Of a stretch of DNA of 64,000 bases, positions 26,114-33,933 are shown one piece after another. The DNA is taken from the NCBI GenBank assembly GCA_050294475.1, contig JBNKOE010000023.1, positions 124,001 through 188,000 of the forward strand, given 5' to 3'. The DNA comes from Thalassobellus sp050294475. Its GTDB lineage: Bacteria > Bacteroidota > Bacteroidia > Flavobacteriales > Flavobacteriaceae. Every line of letters starts with the position of its first letter. Position 1 is the stretch's first letter. The notes beneath the pieces were generated by a model, which had not been told where the DNA came from, searched no databases, and saw nothing but the letters and a program-made list of their open reading frames with translations. A program made the translations under genes and the position numbers.

Positions 26114-28522
26114 TTAGTTTCTTAAAGGTTTTCCAGTTTTCAACATGTGTTGAATTCGCTCTAAAGTTTTGCGTTCTGTACATAAACTTAAAAAGGCTTC
26201 TCGTTCTAAATCTAGTAAGTATTGTTCGCTTACTAATGTTGGTTCCGATAAATCGCCACCAGCCATAACATAGGCTAGTTTATTGGCTATTTTATGGTCG
26301 TGTTCACTTATAAATCTAGAAGCTTCCATTGCATCTGTACCTACTAAAAACATACCTAAAGCTTGTTTACCAAGTACTTTTACATCCTTACGTTTTACAG
26401 GTTGGGTATAGCCCGTTTCAGCCATTATTTTTGCATAGGCTTTTGCGGTTGCTATTTGTCGGTCTTTATTAACAACCACAACATCTTTTCCTTTTTGTAA
26501 TACGCCTAAATCAAAAGCTTCATAAGCCGAACTTGATACTTTTGCCATGCCAATAGTTAAAAAGTATTCTTGTAAAGTATTTAATTCAACATCTCCTTTT
26601 TTAAATGTGTCTGATGCTCTTAAAGCCATTTCTTTAGAACCGCCACCACCAGGAATAACTCCAACTCCAAATTCAACTAAACCAATATAGGTTTCGGCAG
26701 CTGCTACTACTTTATCGGCATGCATTGATAATTCACAGCCACCACCAAGTGTCATACCATGTGGTGCTGAAATTGTTGGAATTGCAGAATAACGCATACG
26801 CATCATGGTGTCTTGGAAGTATTTAATAGCAGCATTTAATTCATCATATTCTTGCTCTACTGCCATCATAAAAATCATACCAATATTGGCGCCTACCGAG
26901 AAGTTCGCAGCTTGATTTCCTATAATTAATCCTTGAAAATCTTTTTCTGCTAAATCTATTGCTTTATTTAAACCAGCTAGCACATCACCACCAATAGTAT
27001 TCATTTTAGATTGGAACTCACAGTTTAAAATACCATCACCTAAATCTTCAATAACAACCCCAGAGTTTTTAAATACTTCGTTTGATTTTCTAATATTATC
27101 TAATATGATAAACGAATCTTGTCCTGGAATTTTTTCTTGAGTTTTCTTCGGAATATCATAGGAATAGGTTGCGCCATCTTTTACGGAATAGAATGTTTTG
27201 TTTCCTGAAGCTAGCATATCGCTAACCCAAGCAGCAGGTTCTATACCTTCAGCTTTCATTATTTCAATACCCTTTTCTACACCTATGGCATCCCAGATTT
27301 GAAAAGGACCATGTTCCCATCCAAAACCGGCTTTCATGGCATCATCAATTTTATATAATTCGTCTGTTATTTCTGGAATTCTATTTGATACGTAAGCAAA
27401 TAGAGCTACAAAACTTTTTCTGTAAAAATCACCTGCTTTATCTTTTCCGTTAACTAGAATTTTAAAACGATCGACAACTTTATCGACTTGTTTCGTTAAT
27501 TCTAAAGTTGCAAATTTTGCCCGTTGTGCTGATCGATATTCTAAAGTATTTAAATCTAATGAAAGGATTTCTTTTTTGCCATTAGCAGAAACTTGTTTTT
27601 TATAAAACCCTTGTCCTGTTTTACTTCCTAACCATTTATTTTCCATCATGGTATTGATGAAATCAGGTAATTTAAATAAATCTAGTTGTTCATCGTTTTT
27701 ACAGTTTTCGGCAATACCATTAGCAACATGCACTAAAGTATCTAAACCTACAACATCAACTGTACGGAAGGTTGCCGATTTAGGGCGCCCGATTACAGGA
27801 CCAGTTAGTTTATCAACTTCTTCAATAGTTAAATCCATGTCTTTAATTGCATGAAATAAACTCATGATGCTAAAAATACCAATACGATTTCCTATAAATG
27901 CAGGTGTGTCTTTTGCAACAACTGATGTTTTTCCTAGAAATTGTTCGCCATAACCATTTAAAAAATCTAATACCGAAACATCTGTTTTTGGTCCAGGTAT
28001 AATTTCGAATAATTTTAAATATCGAGCTGGATTAAAAAAGTGTGTGCCACAGAAATGTTTTTGAAAATCTTCACTGCGTCCTTCACTCATAAAATGAATG
28101 GGAATTCCAGAGGTATTCGATGTTATTAATGTACCAGGAGTTCTATATTTTTCAAGGTTTTCAAAAACTTGCTTTTTTATATCAAGTCGTTCTACAACAA
28201 CTTCCATAATCCAATCAACATTTGCTACTTTAGAAATATCGTCTTCAAGATTTCCTGTAGTAATTCTGTTGGCAAATTTTTGATGATAAATAGGAGAGGG
28301 CTTCGATTTTAAAGAAGCTGCTAAAGCATCGTTTACTAAACGATTTCTAACAACTTTATCTTCTAAAGTTAAGCCTTTAGCTTTTTCTTTATCATTAAGT
28401 TCTCTTGGAACAATGTCTAGTAATAATACGTCAACACCAATATTAGCAAAATGACAAGCGATACCGCTTCCCATAATTCCTGAACCAATAATGGCTACTT
28501 TTTTAATTATTCGTTTACTCAT
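26114..28522 (-). CDS. fadN: 3-hydroxyacyl-CoA dehydrogenase / enoyl-CoA hydratase, FadN type
   Basis: 802 residues. The NAD-binding dehydrogenase is first (IGSGIMGSGIACHFANIG), with the catalytic region GTHFFNPARYLKLFEIIPG. The enoyl-CoA hydratase domain is C-terminal (about 500-700; GANIGMIFMMAVEQEYDE, GMTLGGGCELSMHAD, GVGVIPGGGGSKEMALR). This is the reverse of E. coli FadB and matches Bacillus FadN. Catalyses the two middle steps of beta-oxidation. Starts 15 bp after marR. Confidence 0.93.
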   Translation of the reverse strand: MSKRIIKKVAIIGSGIMGSGIACHFANIGVDVLLLDIVPRELNDKEKAKGLTLEDKVVRNRLVNDALAASLKSKPSPIYHQKFANRITTGNLEDDISKVANVDWIMEVVVERLDIKKQVFENLEKYRTPGTLITSNTSGIPIHFMSEGRSEDFQKHFCGTHFFNPARYLKLFEIIPGPKTDVSVLDFLNGYGEQFLGKTSVVAKDTPAFIGNRIGIFSIMSLFHAIKDMDLTIEEVDKLTGPVIGRPKSATFRTVDVVGLDTLVHVANGIAENCKNDEQLDLFKLPDFINTMMENKWLGSKTGQGFYKKQVSANGKKEILSLDLNTLEYRSAQRAKFATLELTKQVDKVVDRFKILVNGKDKAGDFYRKSFVALFAYVSNRIPEITDELYKIDDAMKAGFGWEHGPFQIWDAIGVEKGIEIMKAEGIEPAAWVSDMLASGNKTFYSVKDGATYSYDIPKKTQEKIPGQDSFIILDNIRKSNEVFKNSGVVIEDLGDGILNCEFQSKMNTIGGDVLAGLNKAIDLAEKDFQGLIIGNQAANFSVGANIGMIFMMAVEQEYDELNAAIKYFQDTMMRMRYSAIPTISAPHGMTLGGGCELSMHADKVVAAAETYIGLVEFGVGVIPGGGGSKEMALRASDTFKKGDVELNTLQEYFLTIGMAKVSSSAYEAFDLGVLQKGKDVVVVNKDRQIATAKAYAKIMAETGYTQPVKRKDVKVLGKQALGMFLVGTDAMEASRFISEHDHKIANKLAYVMAGGDLSEPTLVSEQYLLDLEREAFLSLCTERKTLERIQHMLKTGKPLRN

Positions 28523-28537
28523 CTTTTTAAAAACTAA

Positions 28538-28981
28538 CTAATCTTCTTGATTGTATATTCTTTTATTTGAAATCATATTATTTATAACTTCGGCAACTTC
28601 ATAGAAATGGTTTAATTGCTCTTCAGATACATTCTTTTTAATAGCATCGTTAAAAATTAAAACTTTATCTCTTGAAAATTCTCTTTTTTCACGTCCAAAA
28701 TCTGTTAAACGTATAATGACTCCTCTACCATCTTCTGGGTTTGGGTGTCTTTCTATTAATTTGTTCTTTTCCATAGTTTTAAGTATACGAGTTAAGCTTG
28801 TAGCTTCCATACCCATTTTAGGACCTAATGCTGTTGAAGGTGTTCCTTTTTCAGGGTCTATACTCAACAGTGTAAAACCTGTTGCCATGGTACTATCTAT
28901 TGTTGCAGCTACTTCATTATACATCTTTTGAACTGTGAGCCATGTAGTTCGGAGCACATAATCAATTGTTTTATCTTTCAT
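28538..28981 (-). CDS. MarR family regulator of the fad operon
   Basis: 147 residues from ATG 28981 (MKDKTIDYVLRTTWLTVQKM). A frame open to 29044 would start upstream of the -7 element and is rejected. Winged-helix motifs: MGMEATSLTRILKTMEKNKLIERHPNPEDGRG and IRLTDFGREKRE. First gene of an operon with fadN, fadA and fadE. A perfect 38-bp palindrome spans its promoter, so it is probably an autorepressor released by a fatty-acid-derived ligand; the ligand is inference. Confidence 0.9.
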   Translation of the reverse strand: MKDKTIDYVLRTTWLTVQKMYNEVAATIDSTMATGFTLLSIDPEKGTPSTALGPKMGMEATSLTRILKTMEKNKLIERHPNPEDGRGVIIRLTDFGREKREFSRDKVLIFNDAIKKNVSEEQLNHFYEVAEVINNMISNKRIYNQED

Positions 28982-29001
28982 TTTGAGAGGGTTGGTGTTT
29001 T

Positions 29002-29009
29002 CAAATATA
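29002..29009 (-). promoter_or_regulatory. -7 element of the marR-fadNAE promoter
   Basis: TATATTTG on the minus strand matches TAnnTTTG. Transcription would start near 28998, 17 bases before ATG 28981. Confidence 0.65.
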
Positions 29010-29045
29010 TGAAATTTTATTATGCATGCATAATAAAATTTCATA
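29008..29045. promoter_or_regulatory. Perfect 38-bp palindrome, probable MarR operator
   Basis: Centre is TGCA|TGCA between 29026 and 29027. The left arm reads ATGAAATTTTATTATGCA, its exact complement follows, and one more T-A pair closes the ends. It abuts the -7 element and covers the spacer and -33 region of the marR promoter. Confidence 0.8.
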
Positions 29046-29096
29046 GAATTTTAAATAAGAATAATTTGAGTTAAAAAAAAAGTAGCTCCTTTAAGA

Positions 29097-30866
29097 TTAA
29101 GGTCTATATATTTTTTCAATAAGATTACTGTACATAGATTTAATAACCTTACGTTTCATTTTCATTGTTGGTGTTAAATGTCCTGCATCAATAGACCAAA
29201 CATCGGGTGTTATTTCAAACTTTTTTATTTGCTCCCATTTTCCGAAAGTTGAATTAGCAGAATCAATTTCTGCTTGTATGCGTTCTATTAATTTAGGGTT
29301 GGTAATAATTTCAGAGTCTGAAATATAATCTATTTTATGTCGTCTTGCCCATTCTTTAACAAATTCAAAGTTTATTTGAATTAAAGCAGCAGGCATTTTT
29401 TCGCCTTCACCTATAACCATAATTTGATCTATAAATCGCGATTGTTTAAACTTGTTTTCTAATAACGAAGGTGCTACATACTTTCCGCCAGAAGTTTTAA
29501 ACATTTCCTTTTTACGGTCTGTTATTTTTAAAAAACCTTCAGCATCTATTTCGCCTATATCTCCAGTATGGAAATAATCACCAGTCATAACTTCAGCAGT
29601 TTTTACAGGATCTTTATAATATCCCATCATAATATTTGGACCTTTAACTAAAATTTCACCGTCTTCAGCAATCTTAATTTCAACATTGTCAATTATTTTT
29701 CCAACAGTCCCAATTTTAAAACCTTTATTTCGCATATCGTTAACTGAAATAACAGGAGATGTTTCTGTAAGTCCGTAGCCTTCCATAATAGGCAGTTTTG
29801 CAGCTGCAAAAGTACGGGTTAATCGTGTTTGTAGTGCAGCACTCCCAGATACCATGATTTTTAAATTTCCACCGAGTCCTTCTTGCCATTTACTAAAAAT
29901 GAGTTTTCTGGCTAGTTTTAATTGTAATTCATAACACCAACCATTTTTACCGTAAGGTTCATATTTTAACCCTAAGTTAACGGCCCAAAAGAATAAAGCT
30001 TTTTTTATACCAGATAAGTCGGCGCCTTTAGCAATAATTTTATCATAAACTTTTTCATAAAGACGAGGAACTGCTGTCATTACGGTAGGTTTTACTTCTT
30101 TTAAGTTGTCACTCATTTTATCAATAGACTCGGCAAAATAAATTTCAACACCACAGTATTGATATAAATACAGAATCATACGTTCAAAAACATGACAAAT
30201 AGGTAGAAAACTCAAAGCTTTAGATTGTCCTTTTTTAAAAGGTACTCGTTTTTCGCTATTTATAACATTACTTACAAGGTTTTTGTGAGATAACATGACG
30301 CCTTTTGGTTTACCTGTGGTACCAGAAGTATATATTAAAGTTGCTAAATCATTAGGGGAAATTGCGTTTTTTCTAGTTTCTACTTCTTTTTGATTGCTAT
30401 TGTCTTCACCTAATTTTAAAATATCTGTCCAATGTTTTTCATTTGTAATAGCGTCAAAAGTATAGATATTTTTAAGCTTTGTATTTGCTTTTATGCTATT
30501 TAGTTTTTCTAGAACTTTAGTGTCAGAAACAAAGCAGTAAATAGCTTCTGAATGATTTAAAATATATTCATAATCTTCAGCACAAATAGTTGGGTAAATA
30601 GGAACATTTTGTGCGCCAGTTTGTAATATTCCTATATCAATAATATTCCATTCTGTTCTATTTGTTGAAGAAATCACAGCAATTTTATCATTAGGTTTTA
30701 CACCTAAATAAATTAAGCCTCTGCTAATTGTATTAGCTTTATCTATATATTCTTGAGTAGAAATAGATTTCCATTCACCATTATATTTTGTAGAAAATGC
30801 TTTTTCTAAGTTATAGTTTTCTAACTGATAGTAAGGAAAATCAAAAATCCTAGTGATGTTTGCCAT
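29097..30866 (-). CDS. fadD: Long-chain fatty acid-CoA ligase
   Basis: 589 residues of the AMP-forming acyl-CoA synthetase family. AMP-binding motif LIYTSGTTGKPKGVMLSH, GYGLTETSPV, TGDIGEIDAEGFLKITDRKKEMFK with the hinge, and the catalytic lysine region near the end (HLTPTMKMKRK). Activates long-chain fatty acids for the beta-oxidation genes downstream. It lies 52 bp before the marR operator on the same strand. A copy of half the MarR palindrome lies 10 bp upstream of its start. Confidence 0.93.
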   Translation of the reverse strand: MANITRIFDFPYYQLENYNLEKAFSTKYNGEWKSISTQEYIDKANTISRGLIYLGVKPNDKIAVISSTNRTEWNIIDIGILQTGAQNVPIYPTICAEDYEYILNHSEAIYCFVSDTKVLEKLNSIKANTKLKNIYTFDAITNEKHWTDILKLGEDNSNQKEVETRKNAISPNDLATLIYTSGTTGKPKGVMLSHKNLVSNVINSEKRVPFKKGQSKALSFLPICHVFERMILYLYQYCGVEIYFAESIDKMSDNLKEVKPTVMTAVPRLYEKVYDKIIAKGADLSGIKKALFFWAVNLGLKYEPYGKNGWCYELQLKLARKLIFSKWQEGLGGNLKIMVSGSAALQTRLTRTFAAAKLPIMEGYGLTETSPVISVNDMRNKGFKIGTVGKIIDNVEIKIAEDGEILVKGPNIMMGYYKDPVKTAEVMTGDYFHTGDIGEIDAEGFLKITDRKKEMFKTSGGKYVAPSLLENKFKQSRFIDQIMVIGEGEKMPAALIQINFEFVKEWARRHKIDYISDSEIITNPKLIERIQAEIDSANSTFGKWEQIKKFEITPDVWSIDAGHLTPTMKMKRKVIKSMYSNLIEKIYRP

Positions 30867-30875
30867 TGTTATTAG

Positions 30876-30894
30876 ATGAAATTCTAGTTATGCA
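30876..30894. promoter_or_regulatory. Half-site resembling the MarR palindrome
   Basis: ATGAAATTCTAGTTATGCA matches the left arm of the 29008-29045 palindrome apart from one substitution and one inserted base. The other arm is not recognisable. It lies 10-28 bp before the fadD start, where binding could block expression. Confidence 0.4.
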
Positions 30895-31017
30895 AAGTAT
30901 GAAATTAAATAGGATTTTCAAATTACTAAATTAATGAGGTTTTTTTTATGAATTCTTTAAAGACATGGAAAATAAAATATTTGGTTATGTATATAAATAA
31001 TTAAAACGACATATTAT

Positions 31018-31031
31018 ATGATTTATGTCAT
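31018..31031. promoter_or_regulatory. FNR/CRP-type site for ppdK
   Basis: ATGATTTATGTCAT fits ATGAY-N4-RTCAT. Its centre is 33 bp before that of a -7-like element reading TAGTTTTA (31054-31061) towards ppdK. No -7 element has this spacing on the fadD side. Confidence 0.62.
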
Positions 31032-31053
31032 TGAAAATCATGTGATTGTAATA

Positions 31054-31061
31054 TAGTTTTA
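31054..31061 (+). promoter_or_regulatory. -7-like element of ppdK
   Basis: TAGTTTTA is TAnnTTTG with the last base changed. Assigned mainly from the conserved 33-bp spacing to the FNR-type site. It implies a leader of about 70 bases. Confidence 0.45.
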
Positions 31062-31136
31062 TAGATAGCCAAAAAATTGAATAATACATTTTTTTTATTC
31101 TTCAAATGAAGGTAAAATCTATTAACTATAAATATT

Positions 31137-33872
31137 ATGGAACTACTAGAGGAAGCAAAAACAAGAGTTTACAGATTTGGAAACAAATCGGCCGACGGAA
31201 ATAGTAAAATGAAAAATTTACTAGGAGGTAAAGGTGCTAATTTAGCCGAAATGAGTGCCATAGGTATTCCTGTTCCACCAGGATTTACAATTACTACAGA
31301 AGTTTGTACAGATTATAATTTACTTGGAGAAGAGGCTGTTTTAGGGATGATAAAAGAAGAGGTAGAATCATCTATTGCAAACATTGAAAAGTTGATGGGA
31401 ACTAAGTTTGGCGACAAGAAAAATCCATTATTAGTGTCAGTTCGTTCGGGAGCAAGAGTTTCTATGCCAGGGATGATGGATACAGTTTTAAATCTTGGAA
31501 TAAACGATGAAGTTGTTTTAGGATTAGCAAAGAAAACTAAAAATGAGCATTTTGCTTGGGATTCGTACCGAAGATTTATTCAAATGTATGGAGGTGTGGT
31601 TTTAGGAATGAAGCCAGCTTCAAAAGAAGACATAGATCCGTTTGAAGAGATTATGGAGAATCTTAAAGAGAAAAGAGGAATTCATTTAGATACCGAATTT
31701 TCTATTCAAGATTTAAAAGATTTAGTGTATGATTTTAAAGATGCTGTTAAGAAGCAAACCGGACACGATTTTCCAATAAACCCATGGGATCAACTTTGGG
31801 GAGCAATTATTGCTGTTTTTAATAGTTGGAATGGCAATCGAGCTATTTACTATCGTAATATGCATGGCTATCCAGAAGACTGGGGAACGGCAGTAAATGT
31901 GCAAGCTATGGTCTATGGTAACATGGGCGATAATTCGGGAACGGGTGTTTGTTTTACAAGAGATGCAGGTACTGGAGAAAATGTTTTTAATGGTGAATAT
32001 TTAATAAATGCACAAGGTGAAGATGTGGTTGCAGGCGTGCGAACACCACAACAAATTACAAAATTAGGGTCGAAGCGTTGGGCAGTTTTAGCAAAAATTG
32101 AAGAGCAAGATAGATTAGATAATTATCCATCATTGGAAGAATTAATGCCTTCAATTTATAAAGAATTGAACACCTATCAGCAAAAATTAGAATCGCATTA
32201 TAGAGACATGCAAGATATGGAGTTTACCATTCAAGAAGGGAAACTATGGATTTTACAAACTAGAACTGGTAAACGAACAGGTGCTGCTATGGTTAAAATA
32301 GCTATGGATCTTTTAAAAGAAAAAAAAATATCTGAAGCAGAGGCTTTATTACGAATTGAACCTAATAAATTAGATGAGTTGTTGCATCCTATTTTTGATC
32401 CGGATGCTTTAAAAATAGCTCATGTTATTGCACAAGGTTTACCTGCTTCACCAGGAGCTGCAACAGGAAAAATTGTTTTTTTCGCAGATGAAGCTAATAA
32501 ATTCAAGAGCAGTATTTTAGTTAGAATTGAAACCTCACCAGAAGATTTAGAGGGAATGAATATTGCTAAAGGTATTTTAACAGCTCGTGGAGGTATGACC
32601 TCACATGCGGCGGTTGTAGCAAGAGGTATAGGGAAATGTTGTATATCTGGTGCTGGAGCCTTAAAAATAAATTATAAGAAGCGAGTACTTACGGTTGATG
32701 GTCATGAATATCATGAAGGTGATTGGATTTCATTAAATGGATCTACAGGTAACATTATTGAAGGTAAGGTTAATACTATAGAGCCTAAATTAACAGGTGA
32801 GTTTGCCAAAATAATGGAACTAGCAGATAAATATGGTGTTATGAAAGTAAGAACCAATGCTGATACACCAAAAGACGCTAGAGTTGCCAGAAATTTTGGA
32901 GCACAAGGTATTGGTTTAACTAGAACAGAACACATGTTTTTTGAAGTAGATCGAATTAAAGCTATGCGTGAAATGATTTTGGCAGATACCTTAAAAGGAA
33001 GAAAGCTAGCTTTAGAAGAATTGTTACCCATGCAACGTGAAGACTTTGAAGGTATTTTTGAAGCAATGGCAGGTTTACCAGTAACCATTCGGTTGTTAGA
33101 TCCACCATTACATGAATTTGTACCACACCAGTTAGAAACTCAAAGAAGTTTAGCTGAGGACATGCACATTTCATTAGAAGCCGTAAAAATAAAAGTTGCC
33201 GAATTAGAAGAGTTTAATCCCATGTTGGGGCATAGAGGTTGTAGATTAGGAATTACGTATCCTGAAATTACAGAAATGCAAACCCGTGCTATTATTGAAG
33301 CGGCTTTAAATGTAAAAGCAAAAGGTAAAATAGCCATTCCAGAAATTATGGTGCCTTTGGTAGGAACCGTTAAAGAGTTTGAAGCGCAAGAACAAATTAT
33401 TAGAAATACAGCTAATAATGTTTTTAAAGAAAGAAATGATAGTATCGATTTTTTAGTTGGAACTATGATTGAAATTCCAAGAGCTGCTTTAATGGCTGAT
33501 AAAATTGCTAAACATGCCGATTTCTTTTCGTTTGGAACAAATGATTTAACTCAAATGACTTTTGGATATTCGCGAGATGATGCTAGTAAATTCTTGCCTA
33601 TATATATTGAGAAAGGCGTTTTAAAATCAGATCCGTTTGAGGTTTTAGATCAAGAAGGAGTAGGGCAGTTGGTTAAAATGGGAACAGAACGAGGTCGAAG
33701 TATAAAACCTAATTTAAAAGTAGGAATCTGTGGCGAGCATGGTGGCGAACCAAGTTCAGTAGAGTTTTGTTATAACGTTGGCATGAACTATGTAAGTTGC
33801 TCACCTTATAGAGTCCCAATTGCAAGATTAGTATCTGCACAGGCTGTAATAAAACAAAATAGTAATAGTTAA
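31137..33872 (+). CDS. ppdK: Pyruvate, phosphate dikinase
   Basis: 911 residues, full length. The N-terminal nucleotide-binding domain starts with GGKGANLAEMSAIGIPVPPGFT. The swivelling domain carries phosphohistidine H490 in GGMTSHAAVVARG. The C-terminal PEP/pyruvate barrel has GIGLTRTEHMFF and the catalytic cysteine C865 in GICGEHGGEP. Interconverts pyruvate, ATP and phosphate with PEP, AMP and pyrophosphate. An FNR-type site upstream suggests induction when oxygen or energy is limiting, where the glycolytic, ATP-sparing direction would make sense. Confidence 0.96.
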   Translation: MELLEEAKTRVYRFGNKSADGNSKMKNLLGGKGANLAEMSAIGIPVPPGFTITTEVCTDYNLLGEEAVLGMIKEEVESSIANIEKLMGTKFGDKKNPLLVSVRSGARVSMPGMMDTVLNLGINDEVVLGLAKKTKNEHFAWDSYRRFIQMYGGVVLGMKPASKEDIDPFEEIMENLKEKRGIHLDTEFSIQDLKDLVYDFKDAVKKQTGHDFPINPWDQLWGAIIAVFNSWNGNRAIYYRNMHGYPEDWGTAVNVQAMVYGNMGDNSGTGVCFTRDAGTGENVFNGEYLINAQGEDVVAGVRTPQQITKLGSKRWAVLAKIEEQDRLDNYPSLEELMPSIYKELNTYQQKLESHYRDMQDMEFTIQEGKLWILQTRTGKRTGAAMVKIAMDLLKEKKISEAEALLRIEPNKLDELLHPIFDPDALKIAHVIAQGLPASPGAATGKIVFFADEANKFKSSILVRIETSPEDLEGMNIAKGILTARGGMTSHAAVVARGIGKCCISGAGALKINYKKRVLTVDGHEYHEGDWISLNGSTGNIIEGKVNTIEPKLTGEFAKIMELADKYGVMKVRTNADTPKDARVARNFGAQGIGLTRTEHMFFEVDRIKAMREMILADTLKGRKLALEELLPMQREDFEGIFEAMAGLPVTIRLLDPPLHEFVPHQLETQRSLAEDMHISLEAVKIKVAELEEFNPMLGHRGCRLGITYPEITEMQTRAIIEAALNVKAKGKIAIPEIMVPLVGTVKEFEAQEQIIRNTANNVFKERNDSIDFLVGTMIEIPRAALMADKIAKHADFFSFGTNDLTQMTFGYSRDDASKFLPIYIEKGVLKSDPFEVLDQEGVGQLVKMGTERGRSIKPNLKVGICGEHGGEPSSVEFCYNVGMNYVSCSPYRVPIARLVSAQAVIKQNSNS

Positions 33873-33875
33873 ATA

Positions 33876-33915
33876 AAAATCCCTAATGCATACAAAGCAC
33901 ATTAGGGATTTTTTG
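33876..33915. terminator. Bidirectional terminator between ppdK and purL
   Basis: AAAAATCCCTAATG and CATTAGGGATTTTTT form a 14-bp stem with a short loop and a T run on either strand, between two convergent genes. Confidence 0.88.
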
Positions 33916-33933
33916 ATTTATGCTGGTATGAGG

